Of a DNA stretch of 64,000 bases, positions 1-8,558 are shown piece after piece. Numbering within the stretch: position 1 is the first letter of the stretch; every line of letters begins with the position of its first letter. The DNA is taken from the NCBI RefSeq assembly GCF_002849695.1, contig NZ_CP018937.1, positions 3,410,001-3,474,000 on the forward strand. Reading direction: 5' to 3'. The DNA is from Bacteroides fragilis. GTDB taxonomy: Bacteria; Bacteroidota; Bacteroidia; Bacteroidales; Bacteroidaceae. The position numbers were made by a program, and so were the translations under genes. Below the pieces are notes generated by a model. That model searched no databases and was not told the DNA's origin. It was given only the letters and a program-made list of their open reading frames with translations.

Positions 1-810
1 ATTACAAACTCCTTTCAATATACTATTTACAGGCTCTTGAACATTTGGATTTGGATGAACAGGATAAACAATTAATGTATTAGGGCGTTTCTCTGTAATA
101 TCTTTCAATGCATTACATATATTAACAAAGCCCTTTCCGAAGTTTTCTCGACGATGCCCTGTGACCAAAATAATATCCTTTGTCAAGTCAATAGTAGATT
201 TCAAATTATCTATTTCCTCATTAATATAATCTTCTTCATTTACTTTTAAAGTACTATAATATAACGCATCAATCACAGTATTACCTGTCAAATATATCAT
301 ATCCTTATTTATAGATTCCTTTAACAGATTCTCAACAGCTTTTTCTGTCGGAGCAAAATGAACATCAGTAATCCTCCCTGTTATTTGTCTATTCATTTCT
401 TCCGGGAACGGTGCCCATTTATTCCATGTACGTAATCCAGCTTCAACGTGAGCAACCTTACAATGAGCAAAATATGCTGCTAAAGCAGTTGCAGTTGAAG
501 TAGCAGTATCCCCATGAACAAATACATAATCAGGACAAAAATTTTCTAATACAGGTTTAATTCCCAACAAAACATCTACCCAAATATCATTAAGAGTTTG
601 ATTAGGCTTCATCAAGTTTAAGTCATAATCAGGTATGATACCAAAAAAATCTAATACTTGATCAAGCATCTGACGATGTTGAGCCGTAACACAAACCTTT
701 ACACAAAACTCCTCATTGTATTTCTTAAATTCTTTTACTAAAGGTGCCATCTTTATAGCTTCCGGACGAGTACCAAAAACTATTAATATCTTCTTTCTCA
801 ACTTACCCAT
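1..810 (-). CDS. wecB: UDP-N-acetylglucosamine 2-epimerase (non-hydrolysing), C-terminus cut by window edge
   Basis: The minus-strand frame from the ATG at 810 stays open for 270 codons to base 1, so the gene runs off the window. The N-terminus reads MGKLRKKILIVFGTRPEAIK, with the GTRPE signature of WecB/MnaA. Later HGDTATS, HVEAGLRT, FPEEMNR and TGHRRENFG motifs match the UDP-GlcNAc binding and catalytic regions. The family interconverts UDP-GlcNAc and UDP-ManNAc in the cytoplasm, so it should supply a ManNAc-type sugar to the capsule. Its start overlaps the stop of the upstream WbsX gene by 8 bases, which suggests translational coupling. It is AT-rich like the other sugar genes here. Confidence 0.93.
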   Translation of the reverse strand, partial: MGKLRKKILIVFGTRPEAIKMAPLVKEFKKYNEEFCVKVCVTAQHRQMLDQVLDFFGIIPDYDLNLMKPNQTLNDIWVDVLLGIKPVLENFCPDYVFVHGDTATSTATALAAYFAHCKVAHVEAGLRTWNKWAPFPEEMNRQITGRITDVHFAPTEKAVENLLKESINKDMIYLTGNTVIDALYYSTLKVNEEDYINEEIDNLKSTIDLTKDIILVTGHRRENFGKGFVNICNALKDITEKRPNTLIVYPVHPNPNVQEPVNSILKGVCN

Positions 811-1888
811 TTATAATTTTTGCTAGTGATGATATATACTTTTTTCCAAATTTTAGATCAGGTTCCATATAATTTCCTTCTCCCCATTCATTCCATGACT
901 TCAAAAAAACAAGACGATACTCTTCAGGTTTATCTCTAACTACATCTAATACAGAAGTAACATGTTCCGAGAAAAGTTCAGGAGTAGAATTATTTAAGAC
1001 ATAGCCCCCTCTTCCACTACGAGGAGTATGATCCCAATTAGGAATCAATGTCGGAATTATATCTAAATTTCTTTCTTCCTCTCCAACAAAAGAATGAATC
1101 ATATCTTCATATTCATATATACGAGGCATGTTCCTGAATAACGAGTTCATCCGATCCATGATATATCCAAGTACTGATCGTTTCTGCATCCACTCCCATA
1201 ATCTAACTAAATTAACGCTATCAAAACCTTTCGCCAAAATAGTTCCGATCTCCCTTGAATCAACAGTTTGTCCTACAAAATAAATACCATTTAATCCATT
1301 TTCTTTAGCCAATTGATTCCATAATTTTATAAACGCTACTATGTCAGGAAAGAGCAATGGCTTATAAACCATAAACAGAGGTTTACCATTCACATTTATG
1401 TATCTAGTATCCTTGAATGCAGGCAATAACTCATAAAAATGCATCACATAATCCTTTTCTCCTAAATATTTTTGTTCTACCAACATTTTAGAACTATAAT
1501 TACCATCTTTATTCCACAATTTAGCATGCCAAGATTCATTCGCCCAGCATAAGCAAAAAGGATACTCAGGTTTACCTAATTTCAAGACCTCATTAAATGG
1601 ACCTTCAAGTTCTCTTTTTCCATTCCCAAACCAATAATGGTAATAACAGAACCCCTCAATTCCGGCTTCTTTAGCCATCTTAGCTTGCTCTTCCCGTATT
1701 TCAGGTAACCTTAAATCATAATAGCCCAAATCTGCAGGGATTTTAGGTTGATAATGCCCACGAAACAGTGGTTTAGCCTTACCTACATTAGTCCACTCCG
1801 TAAATCCTTTTCCCCACCATCTATCATTATCTACAGTTGGATGATATTGTGGTAAATAAAATGCTATAACGCGTGCTTTTTTTTTCAT
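803..1888 (-). CDS. WbsX-family glycosyltransferase / GH99-like protein
   Basis: This 361-residue protein begins MKKKARVIAFYLPQYHP and carries WWGKGFTEWTNV and the late FLKSWNEWGEGNYMEP motif, which define the WbsX family found in O-antigen and capsule clusters. WbsX domains resemble glycoside hydrolase family 99 folds and are usually annotated as glycosyltransferases; the exact reaction is not established. There is no signal peptide or membrane segment, so it is probably cytoplasmic. It overlaps the acetyltransferase upstream by 4 bases (ATGA) and wecB downstream by 8 bases, inside one operon. Family assignment is firm and the substrate is unknown. Confidence 0.85.
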   Translation of the reverse strand: MKKKARVIAFYLPQYHPTVDNDRWWGKGFTEWTNVGKAKPLFRGHYQPKIPADLGYYDLRLPEIREEQAKMAKEAGIEGFCYYHYWFGNGKRELEGPFNEVLKLGKPEYPFCLCWANESWHAKLWNKDGNYSSKMLVEQKYLGEKDYVMHFYELLPAFKDTRYINVNGKPLFMVYKPLLFPDIVAFIKLWNQLAKENGLNGIYFVGQTVDSREIGTILAKGFDSVNLVRLWEWMQKRSVLGYIMDRMNSLFRNMPRIYEYEDMIHSFVGEEERNLDIIPTLIPNWDHTPRSGRGGYVLNNSTPELFSEHVTSVLDVVRDKPEEYRLVFLKSWNEWGEGNYMEPDLKFGKKYISSLAKIING

Positions 1889-2538
1889 ATATCATTAAGT
1901 TGTCTAATAATTTTCGCAGGATTTCCGCCAACAACACAAAATGGAGGTACATCATGGGTCACAACAGAATTAGCTCCTATTATGGAATTATTTCCAATAG
2001 TCACATTTGATAAAATACAAGCTCCTTCGCCAATCCAAACATTATCACCTATAATAACAGGTCCTTTAGAATATAATTTTCTTTTTGCTGGAGAAACCCC
2101 AAGCTCTTCCTTCGTACTTTCTCCATGTGAATGATCCGTAATTAACACTTGGCTACCAATAAGCACATTATCTCCAATAATAATTTTATTAATAGCCCCA
2201 ACATGACACCTATAATTGAAACAAACATTATTTCCAATAGTAATAGAGGGGTTATATAAATCTTTCTGATATTTATCCCAGCATTCAATTCTAAATCCCG
2301 GACCAGAAGAAAAACATTCACCTATATGTATATACTGATAGCCTCTTACATAAAATGGTGTTTCCAAATAAATCGATTTAGAAGAACCTATTTGCCTCGA
2401 AAAGCGATTTGATAGAAAAATATTCCAAACTTTTCTTATGTATCGAGAAGCTGAAATCGGAAATAACAACAACGATATTGATACTAATATATTGAAAATA
2501 AAATGCATTTGATTGTTCCTTCTAATTATCTCCGACAT
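1885..2538 (-). CDS. Hexapeptide-repeat O-acetyltransferase of the capsule locus
   Basis: The C-terminal two thirds contain isoleucine-patch hexapeptide repeats (IIGDNVLIGS, VIIGDNVWIGEGACIL, VTIGNNSIIGANSVV) ending in the VVGGNPAKIIR cap typical of WbbJ/NodL/CatB-like left-handed beta-helix acyltransferases. A conserved DHSHG segment precedes the last repeats and probably contains the catalytic histidine. The first ATG is at 2538; a TTG four codons upstream is the only alternative. The N-terminus has a hydrophobic stretch (about residues 10-25) that may anchor the protein. It probably acetylates a sugar of the repeat unit before export. A 171-base AT-rich gap separates it from the flippase upstream. 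Confidence 0.85.
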   Translation of the reverse strand: MSEIIRRNNQMHFIFNILVSISLLLFPISASRYIRKVWNIFLSNRFSRQIGSSKSIYLETPFYVRGYQYIHIGECFSSGPGFRIECWDKYQKDLYNPSITIGNNVCFNYRCHVGAINKIIIGDNVLIGSQVLITDHSHGESTKEELGVSPAKRKLYSKGPVIIGDNVWIGEGACILSNVTIGNNSIIGANSVVTHDVPPFCVVGGNPAKIIRQLNDI

Positions 2539-2550
2539 ACACCTTAACAA

Positions 2551-2709
2551 ATCTCACAAAAAACATTACAAATCAAAAAAAACTATTTGTTAATAATAAA
2601 AACATTCAAAAAAATAACACACAATTATTTATATACAAATACGATATATGACTTTTCCAATATACATAATAATATTTCATTTAAAATCATCACATATTAA
2701 AATTATAGA
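2551..2709 (-). other. AT-rich intergenic gap inside the capsule operon
   Basis: This stretch lies between two genes on the same strand and is extremely AT-rich. I see no open frame, no clear hairpin and no complete Bacteroides promoter (TTTG plus TAnnTTTG) on the minus strand. It may be a degraded junction left from past exchange of capsule genes, but that is inference. Confidence 0.4.
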
Positions 2710-4254
2710 TCATCTATGAAATTTATAAGAAAAAACAGAAAATCTATACAACAAACTTTTCAACCCTGGAGTAAAGAAGTAAAAACACACAAAATAAACT
2801 AAACAGAAAGGGACTACTCCAGACAAAAAAATTTTAGCCATACCTAAAACTCCATTATATTCTAAAACATTAAAAAATAACACAGATATATATGCCAAAC
2901 AAAACGAAAAGCCGAAAGCTATATAATATTTCAAAGTACCTTTCCAATAAATGCGAATTGGCAAACAAAAACCCTTATTAAAAAGATAATAAGGCTTCCA
3001 CAATACAATTATCAGAAATGTGCTAAATATTTTGCCTAAAAGAATACCTGCAATTCCCCAATAATAGCCAACAATAACAGTTACTAAAACATTAACTCCC
3101 CCTTCAAACCAAACTGCCCAAACATCAGCATATAATCCATATGCTGCATTAAAACTATCAACAGCTCCCCTTGACTGAACTATAAATATATTTACCAAAA
3201 ATAAAACTAAAATAAAGTTGGATAAGATATATTCACTCCCTAGCCAAAATCTCACAAAAGGCTCTAATAGAAAATATAACCCAACAACAATTACACCTGC
3301 CGCATAATATCGTATAGCCATTAATTCCCAAAAAACTCTGTTTATTTTCTCCTGATTCCCCTCTGCCACCAAATTCCCAACTCCAGCAGTAACACTATCC
3401 AAAACAGTCGAAGTTAATTGAGATAATTTATTAATTATCAATAAATAATTTCCATAATAAGCAACCATTTTTAATGAAACAAAAGCAAATACAAAAATTT
3501 GATCACTTTGCATTAATAAGAAGTCTTTTATTTTATGATAAAAAATCAGTCTCACATATTTAAAAATTTCAGAATGAAGCTTTAGCTGTTCTTTTCCATT
3601 TTCAACATTACTTTTTAACCAAGGATAAACTATTCTAATTTTATAATTCAAGACCAAACTGTATACAATTCCATAACACAACTCTATAAAAATCCAATAA
3701 TAGTAATTAGCCCAATATAGTACAATAAAAATTTGAGTTATTGTTTTTATTATCAACCCTGATTGATAATATGCCACTACTACATAATTTCTTTGGTCCG
3801 CAGTTAAAAGAGTCTGTTTATAATTACAGAAATAACTAATTAGAGAGGTAGATAAAAAGGCATAATAAGCAAAAAATATAATTTTCACATCAAAATTCGT
3901 ATTATTAAAAATAACAGGGATAAAAAAACTAAGAATTACCCCTACTATCGTAATTACATAGCCAATCTTACGGTATAGATAACCAAAAACGCTAATAAGC
4001 TCTTCAATCTCTCCATATCGTTTTTTTTGTAAAGGTTCATACAACAAATATCCAATAGCAGAGCTGATTCCTAATTCTGCTAAGTTCAGAAATCCAAGAA
4101 TATTTGTCAAGATACCTGTTAATCCAATAAAATCATCTCCAAGCCTATCAAGAAATACCTTTCTTGAAAAAAAAGCCATTGCTATCCCCAATAGATAAAA
4201 CAATAAATTAATTCGAGCGTTTAAAACACTCTTTTTTATGCGAGAATCAGACAT
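2710..4254 (-). CDS. wzx: Wzx-type polysaccharide repeat-unit flippase
   Basis: This 514-residue protein is very hydrophobic, with about 12-14 predicted membrane segments and short charged loops. The N-terminal pattern (INLLFYLLGIAMAFFSRKVF, then GLTGILTNILGFLNLAELGI) is that of the polysaccharide-biosynthesis flippase family (MOP superfamily). It would move undecaprenyl-linked capsule units from the cytoplasmic to the periplasmic face of the inner membrane. It lies 7 bases downstream of the fucosyltransferase-like gene. A Wzy polymerase is not visible and may lie beyond base 1. Names vary between strains, so the symbol is functional rather than by orthology. Confidence 0.85.
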   Translation of the reverse strand: MSDSRIKKSVLNARINLLFYLLGIAMAFFSRKVFLDRLGDDFIGLTGILTNILGFLNLAELGISSAIGYLLYEPLQKKRYGEIEELISVFGYLYRKIGYVITIVGVILSFFIPVIFNNTNFDVKIIFFAYYAFLSTSLISYFCNYKQTLLTADQRNYVVVAYYQSGLIIKTITQIFIVLYWANYYYWIFIELCYGIVYSLVLNYKIRIVYPWLKSNVENGKEQLKLHSEIFKYVRLIFYHKIKDFLLMQSDQIFVFAFVSLKMVAYYGNYLLIINKLSQLTSTVLDSVTAGVGNLVAEGNQEKINRVFWELMAIRYYAAGVIVVGLYFLLEPFVRFWLGSEYILSNFILVLFLVNIFIVQSRGAVDSFNAAYGLYADVWAVWFEGGVNVLVTVIVGYYWGIAGILLGKIFSTFLIIVLWKPYYLFNKGFCLPIRIYWKGTLKYYIAFGFSFCLAYISVLFFNVLEYNGVLGMAKIFLSGVVPFCLVYFVCFYFFTPGLKSLLYRFSVFSYKFHR

Positions 4255-4261
4255 AATAAAT

Positions 4262-5257
4262 CTATTTCAATTCAACCTCTTCAAATGGAACAGAATTTAT
4301 TAATGCAGCAGTGCGTGCAAAAGAGCTTTTATACATTTCTTTGGTTCTCATTAAAAAAACCTTTCTAGCATTTGAAATCAAATAAAAATCAACAAATGTT
4401 TTTAAATGACCACTATCTGCAGTCGGATCATCAACATGAGAAATAACTCCATCTACAACATAGACCCTAGGAATATCCTTTATTTGAGAAAGAAATGTTT
4501 GACTATCGCTTGTCACTAGAATATGAGTAAGATCAGAATATGCATTTAACATTTCAAATATACTATTAACGCATTTTTCAAGTATGTTTTCTCGTTCTTT
4601 TTTTGACAGATTATAATCTATTGTATCCTTAAAGTCACCTAGAATATCAAGGAAGCGATAAGATAATGAAACATATTCAGTTCCTAATATTTTGAGATGC
4701 CTATCTAAGGCAACTTGTAATTTTGGCGCTGGAGAAAAAAGTTCTTTAAATAAGGAACCAAATTCAAAACCCACTAAATCAATATTTGTATATACATGAT
4801 ATTGCATATTATCACTACATAACTTAGAAAGTAATTGTTCCTTTTGAAATTGTTGATCATACCAATGCCCTTTAGCTTCTTTGGGGATCACAACAACAAC
4901 TCTATATCTTGATGAAGAATATGATATTTCAGAAGGTGATATCGTCCAATCATAAAAATTAGGCCTTAAAAATTCTTGCAAATTAAAAGGTACTGAAAAA
5001 TTAATAGTAAATACCAAATCATTCTCTTTACAAAATTTATATAATGATACTATACCTCGAAGTCTATCAGCTAATCCCCCTTGTTTTATTAACCCATCAG
5101 CCATAAATATGACACACACTCGGTCCTTTGATTTAACAGATGCATTTGACAAATTATAACGGCTTATAGCCTCCTCTCTTGTTCTATAGTAATTTCTCAT
5201 CATTGGATAATGAAAAAAAATGCCTATAAACTTATTTACAAGACGTTTTATTATCAT
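4262..5257 (-). CDS. Fucosyltransferase-like glycosyltransferase
   Basis: The protein has 331 residues. Near residue 60 it carries GGLADRLRGIVSLYKFC, which resembles the GG-x-x-DRLRG nucleotide-sugar-binding motif shared by NodZ-type alpha-1,6-fucosyltransferases and related families. A later LVTSDSQTFL segment matches the second conserved region of that superfamily. No signal peptide is visible. It overlaps the 3' end of the upstream GT4 gene by 26 bases, indicating coupled translation. It probably adds one sugar to the capsule unit; whether that sugar is fucose cannot be read from the sequence. It could instead be a capsule-specific transferase of an unclassified family. Confidence 0.6.
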   Translation of the reverse strand: MIIKRLVNKFIGIFFHYPMMRNYYRTREEAISRYNLSNASVKSKDRVCVIFMADGLIKQGGLADRLRGIVSLYKFCKENDLVFTINFSVPFNLQEFLRPNFYDWTISPSEISYSSSRYRVVVVIPKEAKGHWYDQQFQKEQLLSKLCSDNMQYHVYTNIDLVGFEFGSLFKELFSPAPKLQVALDRHLKILGTEYVSLSYRFLDILGDFKDTIDYNLSKKERENILEKCVNSIFEMLNAYSDLTHILVTSDSQTFLSQIKDIPRVYVVDGVISHVDDPTADSGHLKTFVDFYLISNARKVFLMRTKEMYKSSFARTAALINSVPFEEVELK

Positions 5258-6551
5258 AAAACTTATTATATAAAGATTCTATATTAGAGCAAAATGCACT
5301 ATAAGAAGTTGTCTCCAATGCAATTCTCCGACACTTAGATGAAACAGATGTATATTCCAATTCATTCAAAGAATAAATAAAATGGATACCATTGGCAAAA
5401 TCCTCATAGTCTCCCAACTTCGCACAGTAACCTGTTCCCTCATTTTTTAAAACATCTAAAGCAACTCCCATTTCAAATGATACGACAGGCAACCCACATG
5501 ACAATGCTTGATTAATCATCATCGGGCCAGCATCAAGTACGGAAGGACAAAGAAATAAATAGGAACAAGAATAAGCCCTCACCAACTCTTCAAACCCCAA
5601 ATATCCTAAAAACTTCGTTTTAAACAATATACTATTAGCTAATTCTTCTGATTCCTCTCCTGCGAAAAGGACCAGTATTTGTTTACGTTCATTTAATGAA
5701 ATTTTATTATAAAAAGAATTCAACGCCAATATCAACAAATTCATACCCTTTCTAGGATCAGATAGCGATTGAGCTCCTGCAAAAAACACATACTTATAAT
5801 CATCGACTCCGAAATGTATAGCTGATTCACTTTTCTCCATAGGTTTAAATTCCTCTTCATTCACGACCACAAATCCTTTATGAATCAACATATTACGTAA
5901 AGAAAAACTCCTCTCTGCTAATTGATTCATCCAAGAGTTTCCCCAAAAAGCACATCGCATATTAGAAAAAGCATGCAAACGATATACCATATTTTGGTGT
6001 GTAAAATCATCCTCATCTACCGAGTTAAAAGCCGGACAACATCCACATCCTATTTCATAACGTTTACACCCCCAGAAATAGTGACAGCCACCTGTCATAG
6101 GTGACATATCAACAGCCATAAAAAAAACAGGAACATTTAATTTCCTATAAATTTCGGCAATTGTATACGCAGATAGTAATCCTTGCCAAAAAGTTATTAA
6201 GATCAAATCATACTTTTTTTTTATTTTATTTAGTATCCAACCTGTTGGTATTGGAGGTTTAAATTCATTTTTATAAAAAAAATAATATTTTCCACCGGTA
6301 TAGATGGGCTCCTTCCTCACCCAAAACAAAAATTTCAAAGATAATTTTCTAAAAAAATTCTTTATTGAAAAGAAATTAGTTATAACTGGATAACCTGATT
6401 CCAAAACTGGCAATATATCTCCAACAGATTTTCCTTTTTTTGTTAATACGTCTACAGAGTGTCCTCCTTTTCTTAAAGCCATATATTGATCATATGCTAA
6501 TCGAGAAGAACGTTTGTATAAGTCTTCACTTGATATCAAAAGTATTTTCAT
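5232..6551 (-). CDS. GT4-type glycosyltransferase
   Basis: This 439-residue protein starts MKILLISSEDLYKRSSRLAY, a Rossmann strand and loop typical of GT-B enzymes. The middle holds MTGGCHYFWGCKRYEIGCG, a Cys-rich motif common in Bacteroidetes family-4 transferases. The C-terminal half has SLSDPRKGMNLL and the nucleotide-binding region CPSVLDAGPMMINQALSCG, where E of the usual E-x7-E site is not well conserved. It probably transfers a sugar from a nucleotide donor to the lipid-linked capsule intermediate at the inner membrane. It abuts wecE directly, with stop and start separated by no bases of note. The substrate is unknown. Confidence 0.85.
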   Translation of the reverse strand: MKILLISSEDLYKRSSRLAYDQYMALRKGGHSVDVLTKKGKSVGDILPVLESGYPVITNFFSIKNFFRKLSLKFLFWVRKEPIYTGGKYYFFYKNEFKPPIPTGWILNKIKKKYDLILITFWQGLLSAYTIAEIYRKLNVPVFFMAVDMSPMTGGCHYFWGCKRYEIGCGCCPAFNSVDEDDFTHQNMVYRLHAFSNMRCAFWGNSWMNQLAERSFSLRNMLIHKGFVVVNEEEFKPMEKSESAIHFGVDDYKYVFFAGAQSLSDPRKGMNLLILALNSFYNKISLNERKQILVLFAGEESEELANSILFKTKFLGYLGFEELVRAYSCSYLFLCPSVLDAGPMMINQALSCGLPVVSFEMGVALDVLKNEGTGYCAKLGDYEDFANGIHFIYSLNELEYTSVSSKCRRIALETTSYSAFCSNIESLYNKFYDNKTSCK

Positions 6552-7667
6552 TTAAGAAATAATTGAATTCACAATCAAATCTATATCTTTTTCTTCAAGT
6601 TCAAAATATAGAGGCAATCTTACTATACAATCTGCATAATGATCACAATTCGGAAGTTCTCTTCCATCATATTTATCTTTATAAAAATCACTACTATGTA
6701 AACTCAAGTAATGAAATACTGCCAAAATATTATTATCTTTTAAACGTTTAATCAGATCCGTCCTTTCCCCTAAATTGTTACATAGCAAATAAAACATATG
6801 AGCATTATTTGTTGCATACGAGGGAAGTTGTGGAAGAGTAAAGATTCCTTTATCAGCATATGGCTGTAAAGATCGATAATAGTATTCCCACAATGCTTTT
6901 CTCTTATTTTGAATCAAATCTAAGTTCTCAAGTTGAGCATATAAAAAAGCTGCGATAATTTCAGAGGGTAAGAAAGAAGATCCCGTATCAACCCAACCAT
7001 ATTTATTTATTTCTCCTCTATAAAATTCCGCACGATTTGTTCCTTTTTCCCATATAATTTCTGCCCGTTTAATAAAGCGTTCATCGTTAATAACGAGCAT
7101 TCCACCTTCTCCTGAAATAATATTCTTAGTTTCATGAAACGAAAATGCAGCTAAATGTCCAATACCACCTAAAGGCCTACTTTTATAATAAGAATCAATA
7201 GATTGAGCCGCATCCTCAACTACCAATAAATCATATTTATCCGCAATATCCATAATTTTATCCATATCACATGCTACACCAGCATAATGTACAGGAACAA
7301 TCACTTTTGTATTTGCAGTAACTAATTTTTCTAATTTATCAACATCCAGATTTGGATTATCAAAACAGCTATCTGCAAAGATAATGTGTGCTCCTTGCCT
7401 AATAAATGCCAAAGCAGATGAAACAAATGTATAAGATGGCACAATAACTTCATCTCCTGGCTGGATATCACAAAGAATTGCAGCCATCTCCAAAGCATCT
7501 GTACAAGAAGTTGTTAATAAACATTTCTTAAATCCATAACGTTCTTCAAAAAATGCTTGACATTTCTTTGTAAAAAGTCCATTTCCTGAGATTTTTCCTG
7601 AAAGCACAGCTTGATACATATAGTGTGCTTCCTTACCTGTCAAATAAGGCTTATTAAATGGTATCAT
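6552..7667 (-). CDS. wecE: dTDP-4-amino-4,6-dideoxygalactose transaminase (WecE/RffA)
   Basis: A PLP-dependent DegT/DnrJ/EryC1 sugar aminotransferase of 371 residues. It begins MIPFNKPYLTGKEAHYM and contains LLTTSCTDALEMAA, PGDEVIVPSYTFVSSA, VPVHYAGVACDMD, VVEDAAQ and SFHETKN, where the Lys forms the PLP Schiff base. These match E. coli WecE closely. It aminates dTDP-4-keto-6-deoxyglucose with glutamate to give dTDP-Fuc4N. A longer frame exists from a TTG at 7697, but the ATG at 7667 matches the family start. The gene directly follows the wecD-like gene, and the rmlA/rmlB genes that make its substrate lie at 45-47 kb. Confidence 0.9.
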   Translation of the reverse strand: MIPFNKPYLTGKEAHYMYQAVLSGKISGNGLFTKKCQAFFEERYGFKKCLLTTSCTDALEMAAILCDIQPGDEVIVPSYTFVSSALAFIRQGAHIIFADSCFDNPNLDVDKLEKLVTANTKVIVPVHYAGVACDMDKIMDIADKYDLLVVEDAAQSIDSYYKSRPLGGIGHLAAFSFHETKNIISGEGGMLVINDERFIKRAEIIWEKGTNRAEFYRGEINKYGWVDTGSSFLPSEIIAAFLYAQLENLDLIQNKRKALWEYYYRSLQPYADKGIFTLPQLPSYATNNAHMFYLLCNNLGERTDLIKRLKDNNILAVFHYLSLHSSDFYKDKYDGRELPNCDHYADCIVRLPLYFELEEKDIDLIVNSIIS

Positions 7668-7687
7668 ATTATTTATTATATAACTAT

Positions 7688-8392
7688 TTACATCCAAACA
7701 TGATAAATATTCATTCTTGACTTCTCTACAAATCCGTTTTTCTCATAAAAACGGCATGCTGTTATATTGCATGCTTGAGTAGCAACTTCTATAGTATTTT
7801 TACCCTGCAAATAAGCATAGTTTTTTACAGAATCTAACAAAAAAGAACCTATTCCCTTACCTCTGTATTGAAATTGTGTAGCGATCAAACCAATTGACAC
7901 TCTATCCTTAAGATTTTTCATAGTTACGAAACCAGCCAACTCGTTATTTTCTTTGTATACTAAAACAGAATCAGCAATAGTACGATTCAAAGAACCATCG
8001 ACCCAAGTTCGATACAACCTCTCAAAATCTTGTCTAGTGAAGTGATGATCTATCTTAAAACGTGAGTATACTCCAGACTGAATAGCCAAATTATACAAAT
8101 CCGAAGATTTTGAATAACACTCTAATATATTAGAATGCCTAGTTACAGCTGAATTTACTTGAAACTCAAACATAATTCTAGTATCGACTAAACTACAGTC
8201 ATTATACGGTAAAACATCAAGAGGAATATATATATTATTCTCACAAAAAACATACACTAATTCACATCCTCTATTTTCACATTTCTCAAGTTGTTCTTTT
8301 AAAAAAGAAATATCTCCATTACATAAAGATATTAATGTTATCTTTTTTTTAAAAAAACGAGAATCCCAATCTAAATTTTTAATTATATTCAT
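7688..8392 (-). CDS. wecD: WecD/RffC-like GNAT acetyltransferase
   Basis: This 234-residue protein has a C-terminal GNAT domain with the acetyl-CoA loop IATQFQYRGKGIGSFLLDSV and the closing ATQACNITACRFYEKNGFVE. The N-terminus (NLDWDSRFFKKKI) matches the LxWDSxFFG-type opening of WecD. WecD acetylates the 4-amino group of dTDP-Fuc4N to make dTDP-Fuc4NAc, and its position directly before wecE supports that role. The ATG is at 8392; a TTG one codon earlier is an alternative. The product could equally be a different N-acyl amino sugar, because acyl specificity cannot be read from the motifs. Confidence 0.75.
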   Translation of the reverse strand: MNIIKNLDWDSRFFKKKITLISLCNGDISFLKEQLEKCENRGCELVYVFCENNIYIPLDVLPYNDCSLVDTRIMFEFQVNSAVTRHSNILECYSKSSDLYNLAIQSGVYSRFKIDHHFTRQDFERLYRTWVDGSLNRTIADSVLVYKENNELAGFVTMKNLKDRVSIGLIATQFQYRGKGIGSFLLDSVKNYAYLQGKNTIEVATQACNITACRFYEKNGFVEKSRMNIYHVWM

Positions 8393-8558
8393 CAAAAAAG
8401 ATTTCTATAAACAAACTATCATTATATTCAAACAGATAATATTACCACACCTTTACTTTTTGCAATTCATAGAAAAATAAAAAGAAATACTTACTAATTT
8501 CTTCAGAAACAAAAAACAAGTGAATACTGATGGTCATAGCAAAACAATGCCTTTCATA

